Shown piece by piece: positions 23,268 through 33,725 of a stretch of DNA of 64,000 nt. Made by a program: the position numbers and the translations under genes. The first letter of the stretch is position 1. Each line of letters begins with the position of its first letter. The notes under the pieces were generated by a model that worked only from the letters and a program-made list of their open reading frames with translations, did not search any database and was not told where the DNA came from. Source of the DNA: Trissonchulus latispiculum (lineage: Eukaryota > Nematoda > Enoplea > Enoplida > Ironidae); assembly GCA_030248195.1 (NCBI GenBank), contig JASAND010008433.1:1-64000 (forward strand), read 5' to 3'.

Positions 23268-24145
23268 GGCCCATGTCAAGATAAAAGTTAGAACCCCCAG
23301 AACCCCCATCAGAAAAAAAGGAGGTTCTCAAATTTTTTTCATGCGTTTGTATCCAGGACTTTGATTTGTATGTGACTACGTTGCGGATCCTTTCCCGCAA
23401 CAGACACTTCCGCAGACATGATATGTTTATAATATATACGTGTATAAGCATCACAATCATCAAATTCGTAGCAAATAACCCGGGTGTACTGGGGGGGTTC
23501 TCCTCATTTAGGGCCCATGTCAAGATAAAAGTTAGAACCCCCATCAGAAAAAAGGAGGTTCTCAAATTTTTTTCATGCGTTTGTATCCAGGACTTTGATT
23601 TGTATGTGACTACGTTGCGGATCCTTTCCCGCAACAGACACTTCCGCAGACATGATATGTTTATAATACGTGTATAAGCATCACAATCATCAAATTCGTA
23701 GCAAATAACCCGGGTGTACTGGGGGGGGGGGGGTTCTCCTGGCTTTTCTCATAAATTTAGACTAAAATTTGTGTATATGCTACATTCAATATGCACAATA
23801 TGGGTATCTATCGAAAGCAGACGACAAGAAGAACAAGTTCGTCCTAAATCTAAGCCCAGGCACCGCACACACTTTTCGGTATATCCGGACTCCAGGACCC
23901 TCAGAACTTCCAGCAAACACTTAAAACTAAACAGTGGAGGATAAAATCTCTTCGAAAAGTTAAGAACCCCCAAGAACCCCCAGAACCCCCATCAAAAAAT
24001 GAAACTAAACATAGTTATAGATCAAATCTCTACAAAAAATTAAGAACCCCAGAACCCCAAGAACCCCCGTGAAAATAAAAGCTCCAAGAAAAACAAGTGG
24101 TAGATCAGAGCACATCAAAAAGTGACTTTTATCTTGACATGGGCC
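23268..24145. mobile_element. TIR element with internal 244-bp duplication
   Basis: The left end GGCCCATGTCAAGATAAAAG is mirrored at the right end (CTTTTATCTTGACATGGGCC), about 20 bp perfect. It is flanked by TGCATGTC (23260-23267) and TGCATGCC (24146-24153), an 8-bp target duplication with one mismatch. The first 230 bp including the left terminus is repeated directly 244 bp further on (23512-23735). Repeated AGAACCCCC words fill the right part. No protein is recognised; the 168-codon minus-strand frame arises from the duplication. Confidence 0.8.
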
Positions 24146-24207
24146 TGCATGCCTAACTAATTTACATCTAACTACAGATCTGGTCAATTTGCCCATTTGG
24201 CTTCGAT

Positions 24208-24720
24208 CAAGTATAATAGCACTAAGCAGAAGAGTAAGTTACTAGAGGGCTCCTTTTCAGTGCATTGCGAAGCGGTACTCCAACCACAAGACGCTAGTAT
24301 TCCCTCGTTTGGTGGTGGGATCGTCAAATATACCTTCTCGCTGGGAAAGGTAGCCTAGGGGTAGTGGAGGGAAACCTTGGTGGGCTCGTCAGATCCAGGG
24401 AATCGTTTTGGTGGGTGGTAGAGCAGAGATGGGGGTGGCGCCGAAAGAAGTCCTCGTTTGGAGGGGGAACGGGTCGGGTCAACAGCCAATCAGGTTCAAC
24501 CAATCTTAGTCTTGGCGACTTTCCCCAAACGGGGACACTTTTTGGCTAAACCACACCAAACGGGGAGCTGTTTTGGCCAGTCCCTCCCCAACAAACGTGA
24601 GAGTATGCTTGTCGGCCCCCCACCACCAAGCGAGGGAATGTATTCGCGTATAGTACAGTTTCCGTTACGGAAAGGTCTGAAGAGGAGACACTTTTCAAAA
24701 GTTTCTCAATAAAAGAGCTT
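24208..24720. mobile_element. Fragment related to the left end of the 28919-32672 element
   Basis: 24208-24257 resembles 28919-28976: it starts CAAG, has AGAAGAGTAAG, and continues into CTAGAGGGCTCCTTTT against CTATAGGGCTCCTCTTTT. An internal inverted pair, ATTCCCTCGTTTGGTGGTGGG at about 24299 and its mirror near 24617-24640, follows. No matching right end was found, so it is a truncated or diverged non-autonomous relative. Confidence 0.5.
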
Positions 24721-24754
24721 TTGTGAAAGCAATCATTTTTTGCACCATCACAGT

Positions 24755-24870
24755 CAGAGTTGGAATGACAGTGGGTTGCAATTTCGTGACCCGCGGGTAC
24801 CCGCGACCCGCGGACCTCTGACCCGCGACCCACGACCCGCAACCCACTTAGATTCTGTCGATCCACTTGA
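24755..24870 (+). repeat. hAT-like left end with ACCCGCGGGT iterations
   Basis: CAGAGTTGGAATGACAGTGGG followed by repeated GACCCGCGG/CCCGCGACCC words resembles hAT subterminal structure. The mirror terminus, CCCACTTCCAACTCTG, lies at 40877-40892 with similar iterations. The expected 8-bp duplication is absent, so pairing these two ends is uncertain. Confidence 0.45.
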
Positions 24871-24879
24871 CCCACTTCT

Positions 24880-25745
24880 TTAGTTTGTGTCTTTTCGCAT
24901 ATTTATTAACTCTATAGCATGCATCGAGCAAATTAAGCTAACCCCTAGCAACGCCGGGGAACGGCTCAAAATGACCAATTTTACATTTTTGGCTGCCGTT
25001 TTTTTACTGGGACCACCTAGAGAAATGGGACTGCAACCAATCGATAGAGAATTAATGGCTCTACATTTCATGATTCAGCATTGAAGGGTCTCCGATGCAC
25101 CCAGAAAAAGTTACAAGCGTCAAAGTCGGACAAAGTACGAAATTTTGCTAAATTTTTATTGCAAAAATCCAATAAATTTATTTCTAGCTGCAAGACTTGA
25201 TTCAGAGACGGGATCACTATACGTTATTTTAATGCGCATAACCTCCCGCACACCGGGGGAACCGCTGGATTTCGAATGCAGCGCTCGAACAGGGCTTGAA
25301 ATCATCAAAATTCCCCGTCGGGCGGAATGCCATAGAAACAATTAAGCAGCTTTCCAAGCATATACAAATTGAGGTATTAGAACGTTAAGCATATACAGAT
25401 TGAGGTATTAGAACGTTCAACCAGGAGATTTCCTAAGTTTAAAAGTAACTGCATGAGATTTCGTTTTCGATAGTTCTGAAATTCAGAACATGCTATGCTG
25501 TCGCAAGTGTTAGATGAGCTGGGACTTTGATCGGTCAGTAGAATCAGTAGAATCAGTAAGGCAAAGTTTTGAAATATATATTTTCATAAATTTCATAAAG
25601 AGCAATTTCATAGAAGTCCAGTCCATTCTGGTTTATTTTTTACAGCTGCGTGGCGACTACTGCAGAGTGTTTATATTATAATGTCCGCTGCAAACTTGGA
25701 TATGATAGCAGACTACAATTTTCATCATTAATAAATTCAGAATAA
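24880..25745. other. Unassigned sequence downstream of the gypsy element
   Basis: No gene recognised. A GCATATACARATTGAGGTAT unit is repeated twice at about 25358-25420. The 3' LTR of the minus-strand gypsy element would be expected here, but I could not match it to anything upstream of gag. Confidence 0.35.
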
Positions 25746-25751
25746 TCATCT

Positions 25752-27131
25752 TCAATGAGCGAAGCATACAAGATCAGTCGAATCCGGCTTGGTATCCATC
25801 TTGATGGCATCGCTGTCGAACAGGACGACCTTCCTGGGCATCGGCTGGATTTTCCAATGGATTAGCAGTTGGCCCGCTTCATGGATGTCGGCATCCGGAT
25901 AGGTGACGATTGGATCTTCCGTCGGACGACCAAACGTGGGTTGAACGGCCTTCGTCAAGTTTCGGCAATTCCACGTCTTTTCATTTTCCAACCGGAACGT
26001 GAATGGATCTATCTTCTTTTGGATTCGGATTGGATCAGACCATCGTGAATGTCCTTTGGCGACCTGTGGCAGGCGATGCCTCACACAGTCGGCGACCTGA
26101 AGTAGAGACGATTTGGTTGGAACATCATCGTTTTCCAACCGGATTGATGATGATTCCAACGGCGATGTTAGCTTCGTCCTTATAGCACGTGGCGTGCCAT
26201 AAAGCTTTTCATATGGTGATACTCCAGTGGCAGCATGAGGAATGCTTCTGTAGGCTACCAAGATTTCCTGCAGAGCTTTCTTCCATTCTCGACCTTCTTC
26301 TTCTTCTCTACGGGGGGAGGCGGACGGATCCGGTCAGGTCGGGTCCATTCTCGAGGCACTCTGCAATCCTCCTTTGAGAATTCGGTTGAATCGTTCAACC
26401 ATTCCGTTGGTTCTCGGATTGTAGACGGCGGTTAAGTTGTGCTTGATCCCATGGGCGGCTAAGTACTCCTGGAAATCCCTGGAAATGAACTGAGGTCCAT
26501 TATCCGTCACCATCTCTCTCGGATATCCATGGCGAGAGAAGACGGCTTCCAGGAAATTAATCACTTTGGCGCTGGTGGGATGATCACACGTTGCGGCTTC
26601 TGGCCGCTTGGTTGTGTAATATTGTAGAACCATGAGGAATCTGTCCCTTGGAGGTGCAGGAGCATAAGGTCCTGCGAAGTCCAAAGCGAGTTTGTACCAC
26701 GGTTCCCCTAGAATAGGCACTGGCTGAACAGGAGGTTGATTCGCAACGGCAGTTTTGTCCGATGTCTGGCATGGCATGCATCGGTTGATGAATTCTTCGA
26801 CATTGCGTTGCATCCCTGGCTACCAGTACTGACTTCGGATTCATTGCTTCGATCGAACGATTCCAGAGTGTCCCTCATGAGCGAGGACCAGGACTCGTTC
26901 CCGAAGCTTAGCAGGAACTGCTGCAGTATCTCCTCGTAGTAGGCAGCTATTGCAGACTGTCAGTTCCTTCCGGACCATATGATATGGACGGAGTTGTGGA
27001 ATGATAAGGGATCTGGATGGCCAACGGTTCTGAGCATATTCAGACACCTGTGAGAGCAAGGAATCTTCCGCGGTTATAGAGGACAGCTCTTTAGATTCTG
27101 ATGAATAGCTGCCACGAAATGATCTGTCCAA
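25752..27131 (-). pseudogene. Gypsy integrase remnant
   Basis: The zinc-binding part begins in the 26841-27131 frame (HEGHSGIV) and continues with CMPCQ in the next. The catalytic core in 26334-26813 shows the three acidic positions in LDFAGPY, TDNGPQF and the E of NGMVERFNR. The C-terminal segment (25752-26261) is in yet another frame. These are strand-transfer residues of the DDE integrase family. Frame changes near 26830 and 26300 mean no intact protein is encoded. Confidence 0.85.
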
Positions 27132-28551
27132 GAATCTTCCATTGACCCTTCTTTGGAATCAATTGGCAGGCGACCGGCAGCGATAAGCCACTGTGTTCTG
27201 TTCACTTCGCCGGTATTCAACGGTGTAGTCAAATTCTGCGAGGCGCTGATATCGTCTGGCAATTCGCATGGGCTTATGACCTTTTGTACCCAAGGAACTG
27301 TTGAACAGACTGACCAGATCCTGTTGATCTATCCTGATGATGAACTTCGCTCCCCAGAGATATCGTTTCCATCGATCAACTGATCAAACGACCGCCAGTC
27401 CTTCTTTCTCCATGACGGAGTAGCGGCTTTCAGCTGAGCTGAGAGAGTGGGAAGCGTGAGCCAGAGAGACTTCTCCCCCATTTGGTCGGATTTGTGACAG
27501 AGTTCCACCAAATCCAACATCGGACGCATCTGTGGTCACGATGAGAGGTTGACCTTTTTGATAGGTTTCTCTGGCAGGAGCAGAAATGAGCAACTTCTTC
27601 GCAGAAATGAAGGCTTCTTCCATCTCTGGAGTCCAGACAACCTTCGTTGGCTTATCACGGATGGCTTTCCTGAGAGGCTCCACAAGCGTAGCAAACTGAG
27701 GCACGTAGCTTGTGTAGTAACCACACATTCCAAGGAAAGTAGCCATTTCCTTGGGAGTCTGTGAATGAGGCATCCGATCAATGGCTTCTGTGTTGGTCGT
27801 GAGTTGGCGGATTGAATCGGCGGAATGCGTTGACCAGAGAAGTAGATTTCGACCCCATGGAGCACCATCTTCTTTGGCTCCAAAGTTGCACCCCGATCGT
27901 TGAATCGCTGAAGACACGTCTGAATCCTGACTTCCAATTCATCATGATTTCTGCCATGGACCAATACATAATCCGTCAGTGGCAGAACCCCTGGGATTCC
28001 GGCTAGGATGCTGGACACAGCTTTCTGAAACACTCTTCTGGCACAGGTATAACCCATGGGAAGTCGCCGATACTGGAAAAGACCCAGCGGCGTCAGAGAG
28101 GCTGTTAGATGGCGGGATTCTTCGGCCAATTCAATCTGATGGTACAACTTTGTTCAGCTCTCTGAGTTAGCAGACTCTAACATTCCCATTCGGTTTTGGC
28201 ACCACGACCATGGAATCGATTCTCTCGATGATGCCATCCGATTCCATCTGACGGAGAGCCTCAATGGCTTTGTTCTGGAGCGCCATTGGAGGTCGTTGAA
28301 GCTTGTTGGCAATCGGCTTCGCATCTTCCTGAAGCCGGATTTTGTGGATTAATCCCAGAAGTTTCAAGTTTCCAGAAAAAGTTCCGGAAACTGGTCTCTT
28401 CCGACTGGGAGGTCAGACGCCGGAGGTGATTTTTGTCGGCATCCTTGATGTTCATTCCCAAGGCATGGCAAAGGTCCAGACCCAGAAGAGAGGTGTCATC
28501 CAAATCTATCTCCAGGAAGGTACCCCTCACAGTCTGGCTACCGTAGGTCAC
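27074..28551 (-). pseudogene. Gypsy reverse transcriptase and RNase H remnant
   Basis: Fragments in several frames give MVVVPKPNGNVRVC, then FQYRRLPMG, and a catalytic loop reading LTDYVLVHG where the family normally has two adjacent aspartates. RNase H begins at TTDASDVGFGG. A stop follows the VRVC segment and the frame changes near 28150, 27900 and 27500. Loss of the second catalytic aspartate plus the frame breaks indicates an inactive relic. Confidence 0.85.
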
Positions 28552-28593
28552 CGCTGTCCGGAATTCACCCAGGATCCTGATGGATTCTGTTCC

Positions 28594-28884
28594 TTAGGCA
28601 ACGGCAGTTTGGAGGGTTGGTTGGAGATGACTATCCCCGAACATCTTCCTGAAAACCTTCACTGGGAGAGTAGATGCCGTACTCCCAGTGTCAACCACCA
28701 CTTGGACAGTAACCGATTCCCCACCAGGACTGGCAATATGTAGGGTAACCCAGATTGATCTCGATCTGGCCTGACCCCATTTGCTGGAGACCTGGACTAC
28801 CACGGCATCAGTTCCGTCGCCGTCATCTTCTAAGCATCGCACCCGTTGCTTCGGCTTCTGTGGGTTGGCTGATTTCTTGCACAC
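28594..28884 (-). pseudogene. Gypsy aspartic protease remnant with zinc-knuckle tail
   Basis: The frame carries VVDTGSTASTLP, the DTG/S active-site signature of retroviral-type aspartic proteases. Just upstream on the minus strand (to about 28910) is the second half of a CCHC knuckle (CGKKNHACVC). The first half lies on the far side of the inserted element at about 32680. The frame ends before the RT fragments. Confidence 0.8.
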
Positions 28885-28918
28885 GCATGCATGATTCTTC
28901 TTGCCGCATGATTAACAG

Positions 28919-28961
28919 CAAGAGTGCATAATTGCACTATATATTAGAAGAAGAGTAAGCC
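28919..28961 (+). repeat. Left 43-bp TIR
   Basis: Begins CAAGAGTGCA and ends AGAAGAAGAGTAAGCC, with TATATAT in the middle. Similarity with the fragment at 24208 extends a little further inward (GGGCTCC), suggesting the functional end is longer than the TIR. Confidence 0.85.
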
Positions 28962-29029
28962 ACTATAGGGCTCCTCTTTTGGGTTGGGGGGGGGCGCCCC
29001 CAAAAACGAGGTCCCGTTTGGGGGGGGAG

Positions 29030-29071
29030 CGACCCCCCGGTGTGGGGGGGGGGGGGGGAAAGGGGGGGGGG

Positions 29072-29111
<40 letters not shown>

Positions 29112-29135
29112 CGGGGGGGGGGGGGGGGGGGGGTT
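29030..29135. repeat. Poly-G tract in the element's 5' region
   Basis: About 100 bases almost entirely G, with a few A and C. Length is unreliable in sequencing. Glycine- and proline-rich reading frames through it are artefacts. It may form G-quadruplexes. Confidence 0.9.
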
Positions 29136-29480
29136 GCGCCCGATCCGAAAGCCCAACCTGTGGCCTCACCGTGGCGGATCGGTGTAACGGGGGCGCGCCA
29201 GAGCTATGCCGTCCGGGACTCCGGTCCCTGGCAGGTTCTACCAAGGCGGACAGGTCTGGCGCCGGCGGTGAAGGGCCGCACCTCGGCTAATTGGCAGGCT
29301 CTGGTGAAGAAAGAAGAAATCCAGAAGACATCTGTTCCATCGTGATGTTGCTGGTTGGAAGAACCTCTGCGTCTGTCGTCATACGGCGGCAAGTTTTTCC
29401 AGTTTTAAAAAATGGGGAGCTTCGGCGGCCGGTCTCGGAACCCATTTCTGGTGAATTGCTAGTGAGTGGATTCGTCCCTG

Positions 29481-32400
29481 ATGCCACTGGTGGACCCAGT
29501 TTTACCGGTGTCCTCACGCCCATTCAACTGCAGCCCGGATTTGCAGTCCGCCTGTTGGGGCACCCGTTTCTTCGCATTCAACAATAGAACGAAATCTGTT
29601 AATCCTGCTTTAACAGGTGGCAGTCACTTGCATGGTGATGGTGGCCCGGTAAACCGGAAACGGCGCGGTCCGCCGGATGAGCAGTGTATTGTCATCTGGT
29701 CCAGTAATATTAGAGGAATTCAAACAAACTTCAACTCTCTTCAAATTAGGGTCGACACAGCGAAACCTGCTCCTGATATCATCTTTCTCAACGAAACTCT
29801 TATTGATCCAAAATCAACTCCCGTAAGCGGCCCCTACCAGCTCCGTGGCTACAACATGATGCGCTACGACAGGCAACGTGCCGGCGGCGGCAACATAGTC
29901 TACTTCAAGCAGCACTTATGTCTCGCCGAAGTGCGGGTTAACGCCCGGTTAGAGTATGCCTGGTTCAGGTTGCGTTCAAAAGGTCCCTCTATGCTATTCG
30001 CCCACTGTTATCGTCCACCGAAGGATGATTCTTCGATCTTTGCTGCTTTGTCTGCTGACATTAATGAACTTGAGATTCTACATCCTGAAGCCACAGTCAC
30101 TGTTCTCGGTGATCTCAATGTTCACAACCGAGAGTGGTTAGGTGGAGATTGCCTTGACAACCAAGCGGGACTCGACGCCCAGGTTTTTGCTTCCAATTAT
30201 GGCTTTGTGCAGCTGGTAGAGGATCCTACGAGAACTTATATGCATCTGGAGGTTCGCCGGGTGTCGAAGCCGGATATTATTCTGACGGATAATCCACAAC
30301 GCTTCCGCTCTGTTGCGACTGAATCTTGCATTGGCAGTTCTGACCATGCTCTAATCGTGGCTCAATGCGAGCTCATTTCTGAGCCTCCATCATCCTCGAA
30401 AACGACGGTTCACTGCTATGCGAAAGCAGACTGGAAGGGCATGAAGTCTTTCCTTGATTCTATAGATTGGGAAAATGTAATTATCATGGAGGATCCTGAC
30501 GGTAGCTGCAACCGCATATCCGATCTTCTCAGATTTGCTCAGGAGAAGTACGTTCCCTCCAAGCTTGTCAAACCGAAGCGCATAAAACCTTGGTACTCTA
30601 GTGATCTACATCCACTGAGAAAACGAAAAGAAGACCTGTACCGGTCGTGGACGTCCTCCCGTGAACCGGCCGACTACGACGCCTATAAGGCAGCGCGCAA
30701 TGAATACACTGCGGCCGTCAGGAACCAAAAGATTTGCCACGCATCTCGGTGCGTGGAGCAGATTGATGGTCTCTCGGGCAAACCGTGGTGGAAAGTTGTG
30801 AACGAAGTCCTTGGGCGCGGCACCTCAGATCCCATACCGCCGCTCAATCGAAATGACATGGTCATATCTGATGCCATGGAGAAGGCAACAGTGTTCAATG
30901 AGCTGTTTGCTGCCAAAGCCTCCGTTCCTGACGTCGATCGCGCATCCACGGCTCCACCTGCCTCACCGGTTGCAATGCCTGACTTTCGTTTCCATCCTAA
31001 GATTGTCCGTAAACTGTTGAAGGCAGTTGATATATCCAAGGGTCCCGGATTAGACGGTGTTAGTGGATTCACCTTACGAGAATGTGCGGACATACTGTGC
31101 TATCCATTGTCCAAACTATTCCGTTCTTGTATCCAACTCGGTGTCTTTCCTACCCTGTGGAAAGCAGCCAAAATTGTGCCGGTGTTCAAAAAAGGAAACC
31201 GAACAGACCCAGCCAATTACAGGCCTGTTGCTCTCCTTTCGCTGGTCTCAAAAATTCTGGAGAAGTATGTCGCATATCATGTTGTAAAACACCTTGACCG
31301 TCATCACCTCATCCAAGACTGTCAATTCGGTTTTCGCAAGGGGCATAGTACACTCCACCCGTTAATGATCCTGCATCAACTTGCCGCAGACGCTCTGGAC
31401 CATTCACAGGAATTGGCCGTTGTGGCCTTGGACATTGCCGGTGCTTTCGACACAGTGTGGCATAAACGTCTACTGCAGAAGTGTCGCTCTCTTGGACTGT
31501 CTTCCTCAGTTCTTGGATTCCTCCAAGACTATCTTACCAGTCGCAGCCAATTGACTATTGTGAGCGGTGCAAAGTCTATGCCGAAGCCTGTGACCGCTGG
31601 AGTCCCTCAGGGCTCCATTCTGGGTCCTATCCTGTTTGCAGTCTACATCAACGATCTGCCGTCAGTAGTCAACTCCCAGTGTCTACTGTTTGCGGATGAT
31701 TGTTCCTTGGTACAGCGCATACCTAAGCCGGCTGCCCGACTCGGGTGCTTTGCCGCTATCCAAAAGGATATCGACTGTATTCTGCAGTGGGCTGAAATAA
31801 ACCAAATGACGTTTGCACCCCACAAGACGCAGTTGTTGACTATCTCTCGCCGACGTGACAGAGCCGCCCTGGACCAGTTTCCATTATCAATGGCCGGGAC
31901 CCGGATATCCTCTACCATGGAATTGAAACTCCTTGGAGTTACGTTCGGCTCGGATGGGCTGGTCAAGAAGCACATATCTGCCAAAATAGCGACGGCCGGA
32001 CGCATGACTGGAATGCTTCGTCGCCAGTCCCGTTTCTTGTCCGAGGAAGCACGATACCGGGTATACGTTGCAACGATCAGGCCTATCATCGAGTATGGGT
32101 GCCCGGTATTTGTTAACGCTCCAGAGGGATTGCTTGCCTTAATGGACCGTCTCCAAGATCGTGCTGCACGGCTTTTTCCTAGCCTAGTCCACAGACTGGA
32201 TCCACTGGGCCTCCGCAGAAACGTTTCTGGCCTGTGTCAGCTCTACCGTATCATCGACGGAACGGCTCCTGCGGCTGTATTACGCGCCATTCGACCCAGT
32301 TTTCTAAGTGTACAGCGGACAACACGGACTAGTGAGGCCCTTAACCTCCGATCGTTGAACATCCCCAAATCTCGAACATCCTCCCACCTCCACTCCTACC

Positions 32401-32513
32401 TCCCCCGGTTTTCCCGGCTCTGGAACCAGCTCGACAATGAAACCACCTTTGCCACCACGCTGGACGAGTTCAAGAGAAGATGTGCGGCGGAACTGAGGAT
32501 CATGCTAGGATAA
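29481..32513 (+). CDS. APE-type endonuclease / reverse transcriptase (non-LTR type)
   Basis: The frame is open for 1010 codons from the ATG at 29481; a stop lies just upstream at 29463 and the domains are intact, though the true start is not certain. The N-terminal APE endonuclease (about residues 68-310) has the N of SSNIRG (76), E of NET (105), GDLN (210-213) and SDH (287-289). RT fingers and palm follow: YRPVALLSL, FRKGHS, ALDIAGAFD, GVPQGSILGP and the catalytic FADD (737-740). The tail (YRVYVATIRPIIEYG) is typical of CR1/Jockey-like elements; there is no RNase H. No separate ORF1 was recognised, although an overlapping frame at 29291-29587 might be a remnant. Being undisrupted, it looks recent. 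It would nick target DNA and copy RNA by target-primed reverse transcription. Confidence 0.92.
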   Translation: MPLVDPVLPVSSRPFNCSPDLQSACWGTRFFAFNNRTKSVNPALTGGSHLHGDGGPVNRKRRGPPDEQCIVIWSSNIRGIQTNFNSLQIRVDTAKPAPDIIFLNETLIDPKSTPVSGPYQLRGYNMMRYDRQRAGGGNIVYFKQHLCLAEVRVNARLEYAWFRLRSKGPSMLFAHCYRPPKDDSSIFAALSADINELEILHPEATVTVLGDLNVHNREWLGGDCLDNQAGLDAQVFASNYGFVQLVEDPTRTYMHLEVRRVSKPDIILTDNPQRFRSVATESCIGSSDHALIVAQCELISEPPSSSKTTVHCYAKADWKGMKSFLDSIDWENVIIMEDPDGSCNRISDLLRFAQEKYVPSKLVKPKRIKPWYSSDLHPLRKRKEDLYRSWTSSREPADYDAYKAARNEYTAAVRNQKICHASRCVEQIDGLSGKPWWKVVNEVLGRGTSDPIPPLNRNDMVISDAMEKATVFNELFAAKASVPDVDRASTAPPASPVAMPDFRFHPKIVRKLLKAVDISKGPGLDGVSGFTLRECADILCYPLSKLFRSCIQLGVFPTLWKAAKIVPVFKKGNRTDPANYRPVALLSLVSKILEKYVAYHVVKHLDRHHLIQDCQFGFRKGHSTLHPLMILHQLAADALDHSQELAVVALDIAGAFDTVWHKRLLQKCRSLGLSSSVLGFLQDYLTSRSQLTIVSGAKSMPKPVTAGVPQGSILGPILFAVYINDLPSVVNSQCLLFADDCSLVQRIPKPAARLGCFAAIQKDIDCILQWAEINQMTFAPHKTQLLTISRRRDRAALDQFPLSMAGTRISSTMELKLLGVTFGSDGLVKKHISAKIATAGRMTGMLRRQSRFLSEEARYRVYVATIRPIIEYGCPVFVNAPEGLLALMDRLQDRAARLFPSLVHRLDPLGLRRNVSGLCQLYRIIDGTAPAAVLRAIRPSFLSVQRTTRTSEALNLRSLNIPKSRTSSHLHSYLPRFSRLWNQLDNETTFATTLDEFKRRCAAELRIMLG

Positions 32514-32629
32514 GCCACTGGCTTTCTACCTAAACAAGTACCTAAACAAGTAAGTACCCCCCCAGGGGCGGGTTGAAAATGTCCGGGGGGGGGGTAGCGG
32601 GATGGGGTGGGGGGGGTTAAGAAGAAGGA

Positions 32630-32672
32630 GGCTTACTCTTCTTCTTATATATAGTACAATTTTGCACTCTTG
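32630..32672 (-). repeat. Right 43-bp TIR
   Basis: Reverse complement of 28919-28961 with three mismatches, ending TTTTGCACTCTTG directly before the TTAACAG duplication. It follows a G-tract region 117 bp after the ORF stop. Confidence 0.85.
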
Positions 32673-32689
32673 TTAACAGGCTTTGTTGA

Positions 32690-33390
32690 AGGCAGGGCAA
32701 CCATTGGTTTTCGGTTTTTTGTGGGGTTTTTGTGGGGTGGGGTGGGCGGGGTTGGGTGGCTGGGTTGGGTTGAATTCATCCCGCGGAAACAGACCAGGCG
32801 GGGGACGCTGGTTCTTTTTTGCTTTCCCTCTCCTGATAATCAGCCTGAGGAGACGGAGAAATAGTTTTGGCATCGTTGATGGCTTGTTCGATGTTTCTGA
32901 CTATCTTCACGTCGCTTTCCAAGATGAGATCCTTGAGCAGCCCCTCCCTGGCTCGGGAGTTGCTGGTGGCTCGGACAATGTGATCCCGTAGAAGTTCGCT
33001 CTCCAGGATCTTGTAGTTGCACTTGGTGACGAGTCTATTCAATTCGGCAAACCATTCATCGAACGGTTCACTTGGCAGTTGCTAACGTTCGTTGAATTTA
33101 ACTCTAGCCGCAACTATGTTCTCTTGGGGCTGGAACTGCTGCTCCAATATGGACATCGCCCGTTTCATGGTGAGGTTGGCGCGATCGCCAGGGTTGACCA
33201 ATGAGTTGACGATTCTCTGTCCGCCTGTTCCGAGGCAATGGATCAGGATTGCCACCCCCTTCCCGGAGGCAAGCAGATATGTTTCAAAGGCTAATCACCA
33301 ATCGCTCCAAGGCGTCGCTTTCTGCCCTGGACCAGGCGGAAGTGGAGGCGGTGGTGGTAGGGTGTGACCTTCCATAGGAATAGCTTTGTG
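32690..33390 (-). pseudogene. Gypsy gag remnant
   Basis: Minus-strand translation gives a capsid-like region with LEQQFQPQENI, PFDEWFAELNRLVTKCNY and LLRDHIV, in the arrangement of Ty3/gypsy gag. An in-frame stop lies near 33080. It ends in CPAFNKAC, the first cysteine side of a CCHC knuckle, where the TIR element is inserted. It was recognised by motif order rather than full alignment. Confidence 0.75.
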
Positions 33391-33419
33391 GGCCCAGCTG
33401 TTGAGGATCTAAGGACACT

Positions 33420-33725
33420 GGTCTGATTGTGAGGACCAATGACCACTGACCGCTGCTGATCACTGACCACGGACGAACCTCTGATCGCTGACCACTGAAC
33501 ATGGCGGAAACTGGCCACTGAACACTGGCGGACGTCTGATCACTGACCACTGGAGGACATCTAATCACTGACCACTGAACACGGCTGGTCTCAGACCACT
33601 GACGGACCTCTGATCACTGATCACTGACCACTGACGGACGTTTGATCACTAACCACTGAATATTGTTGATCACTGACCACGGCTGATCACTGACCAATGT
33701 TGACCAAGGCTGATCACTGATCAAT
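33420..33725. repeat. Short-period array of GATCACTGACCACTGA words
   Basis: About fifteen imperfect copies of TGATCACTGACCACTGA-like units, lying upstream of the gypsy gag remnant and probably in its leader or LTR region. TGATCA is palindromic, so the array can fold. Confidence 0.8.

Larger units (their letters stand above)
28919..32672 (+). mobile_element. TIR-bounded element carrying an endonuclease-reverse transcriptase ORF
   Basis: 43-bp terminal inverted repeats at 28919-28961 and 32630-32672 match at 40 of 43 positions. Both are flanked by the direct repeat TTAACAG (28912-28918 and 32673-32679), and the gypsy knuckle coding sequence resumes in place when the insert is ignored. The interior is short poly-G-rich flanks plus one 1010-codon APE endonuclease/RT frame. 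Non-LTR elements normally lack TIRs, and TIR elements normally encode a transposase, which is not seen here. Options are a new element type, a LINE captured between MITE ends, or a LINE inserted into a MITE and largely replacing it. Confidence 0.8.
25752..33390 (-). mobile_element. Degenerate Ty3/gypsy-type LTR retrotransposon, interrupted
   Basis: Read on the minus strand, the order is gag (33390 to 32690), a split zinc knuckle, protease, RT, RNase H and integrase (to 25752), the standard Ty3/gypsy order. A 3.75-kb TIR element is inserted at 28912-32679, exactly in the gag zinc-knuckle codons. Every domain has stops or frame changes, so the copy is dead. LTRs were not identified on either side. 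No envelope-like frame was seen. Confidence 0.9.

Noticed and set aside
23128..23634. 168-codon minus-strand frame with an internal repeat
   Set aside because: The repeat is the 244-bp duplication in a non-coding TIR element; no domain recognised.
28944..29345. Glycine- or proline-rich proteins on both strands
   Set aside because: Produced by the poly-G tract, whose length is unreliable.
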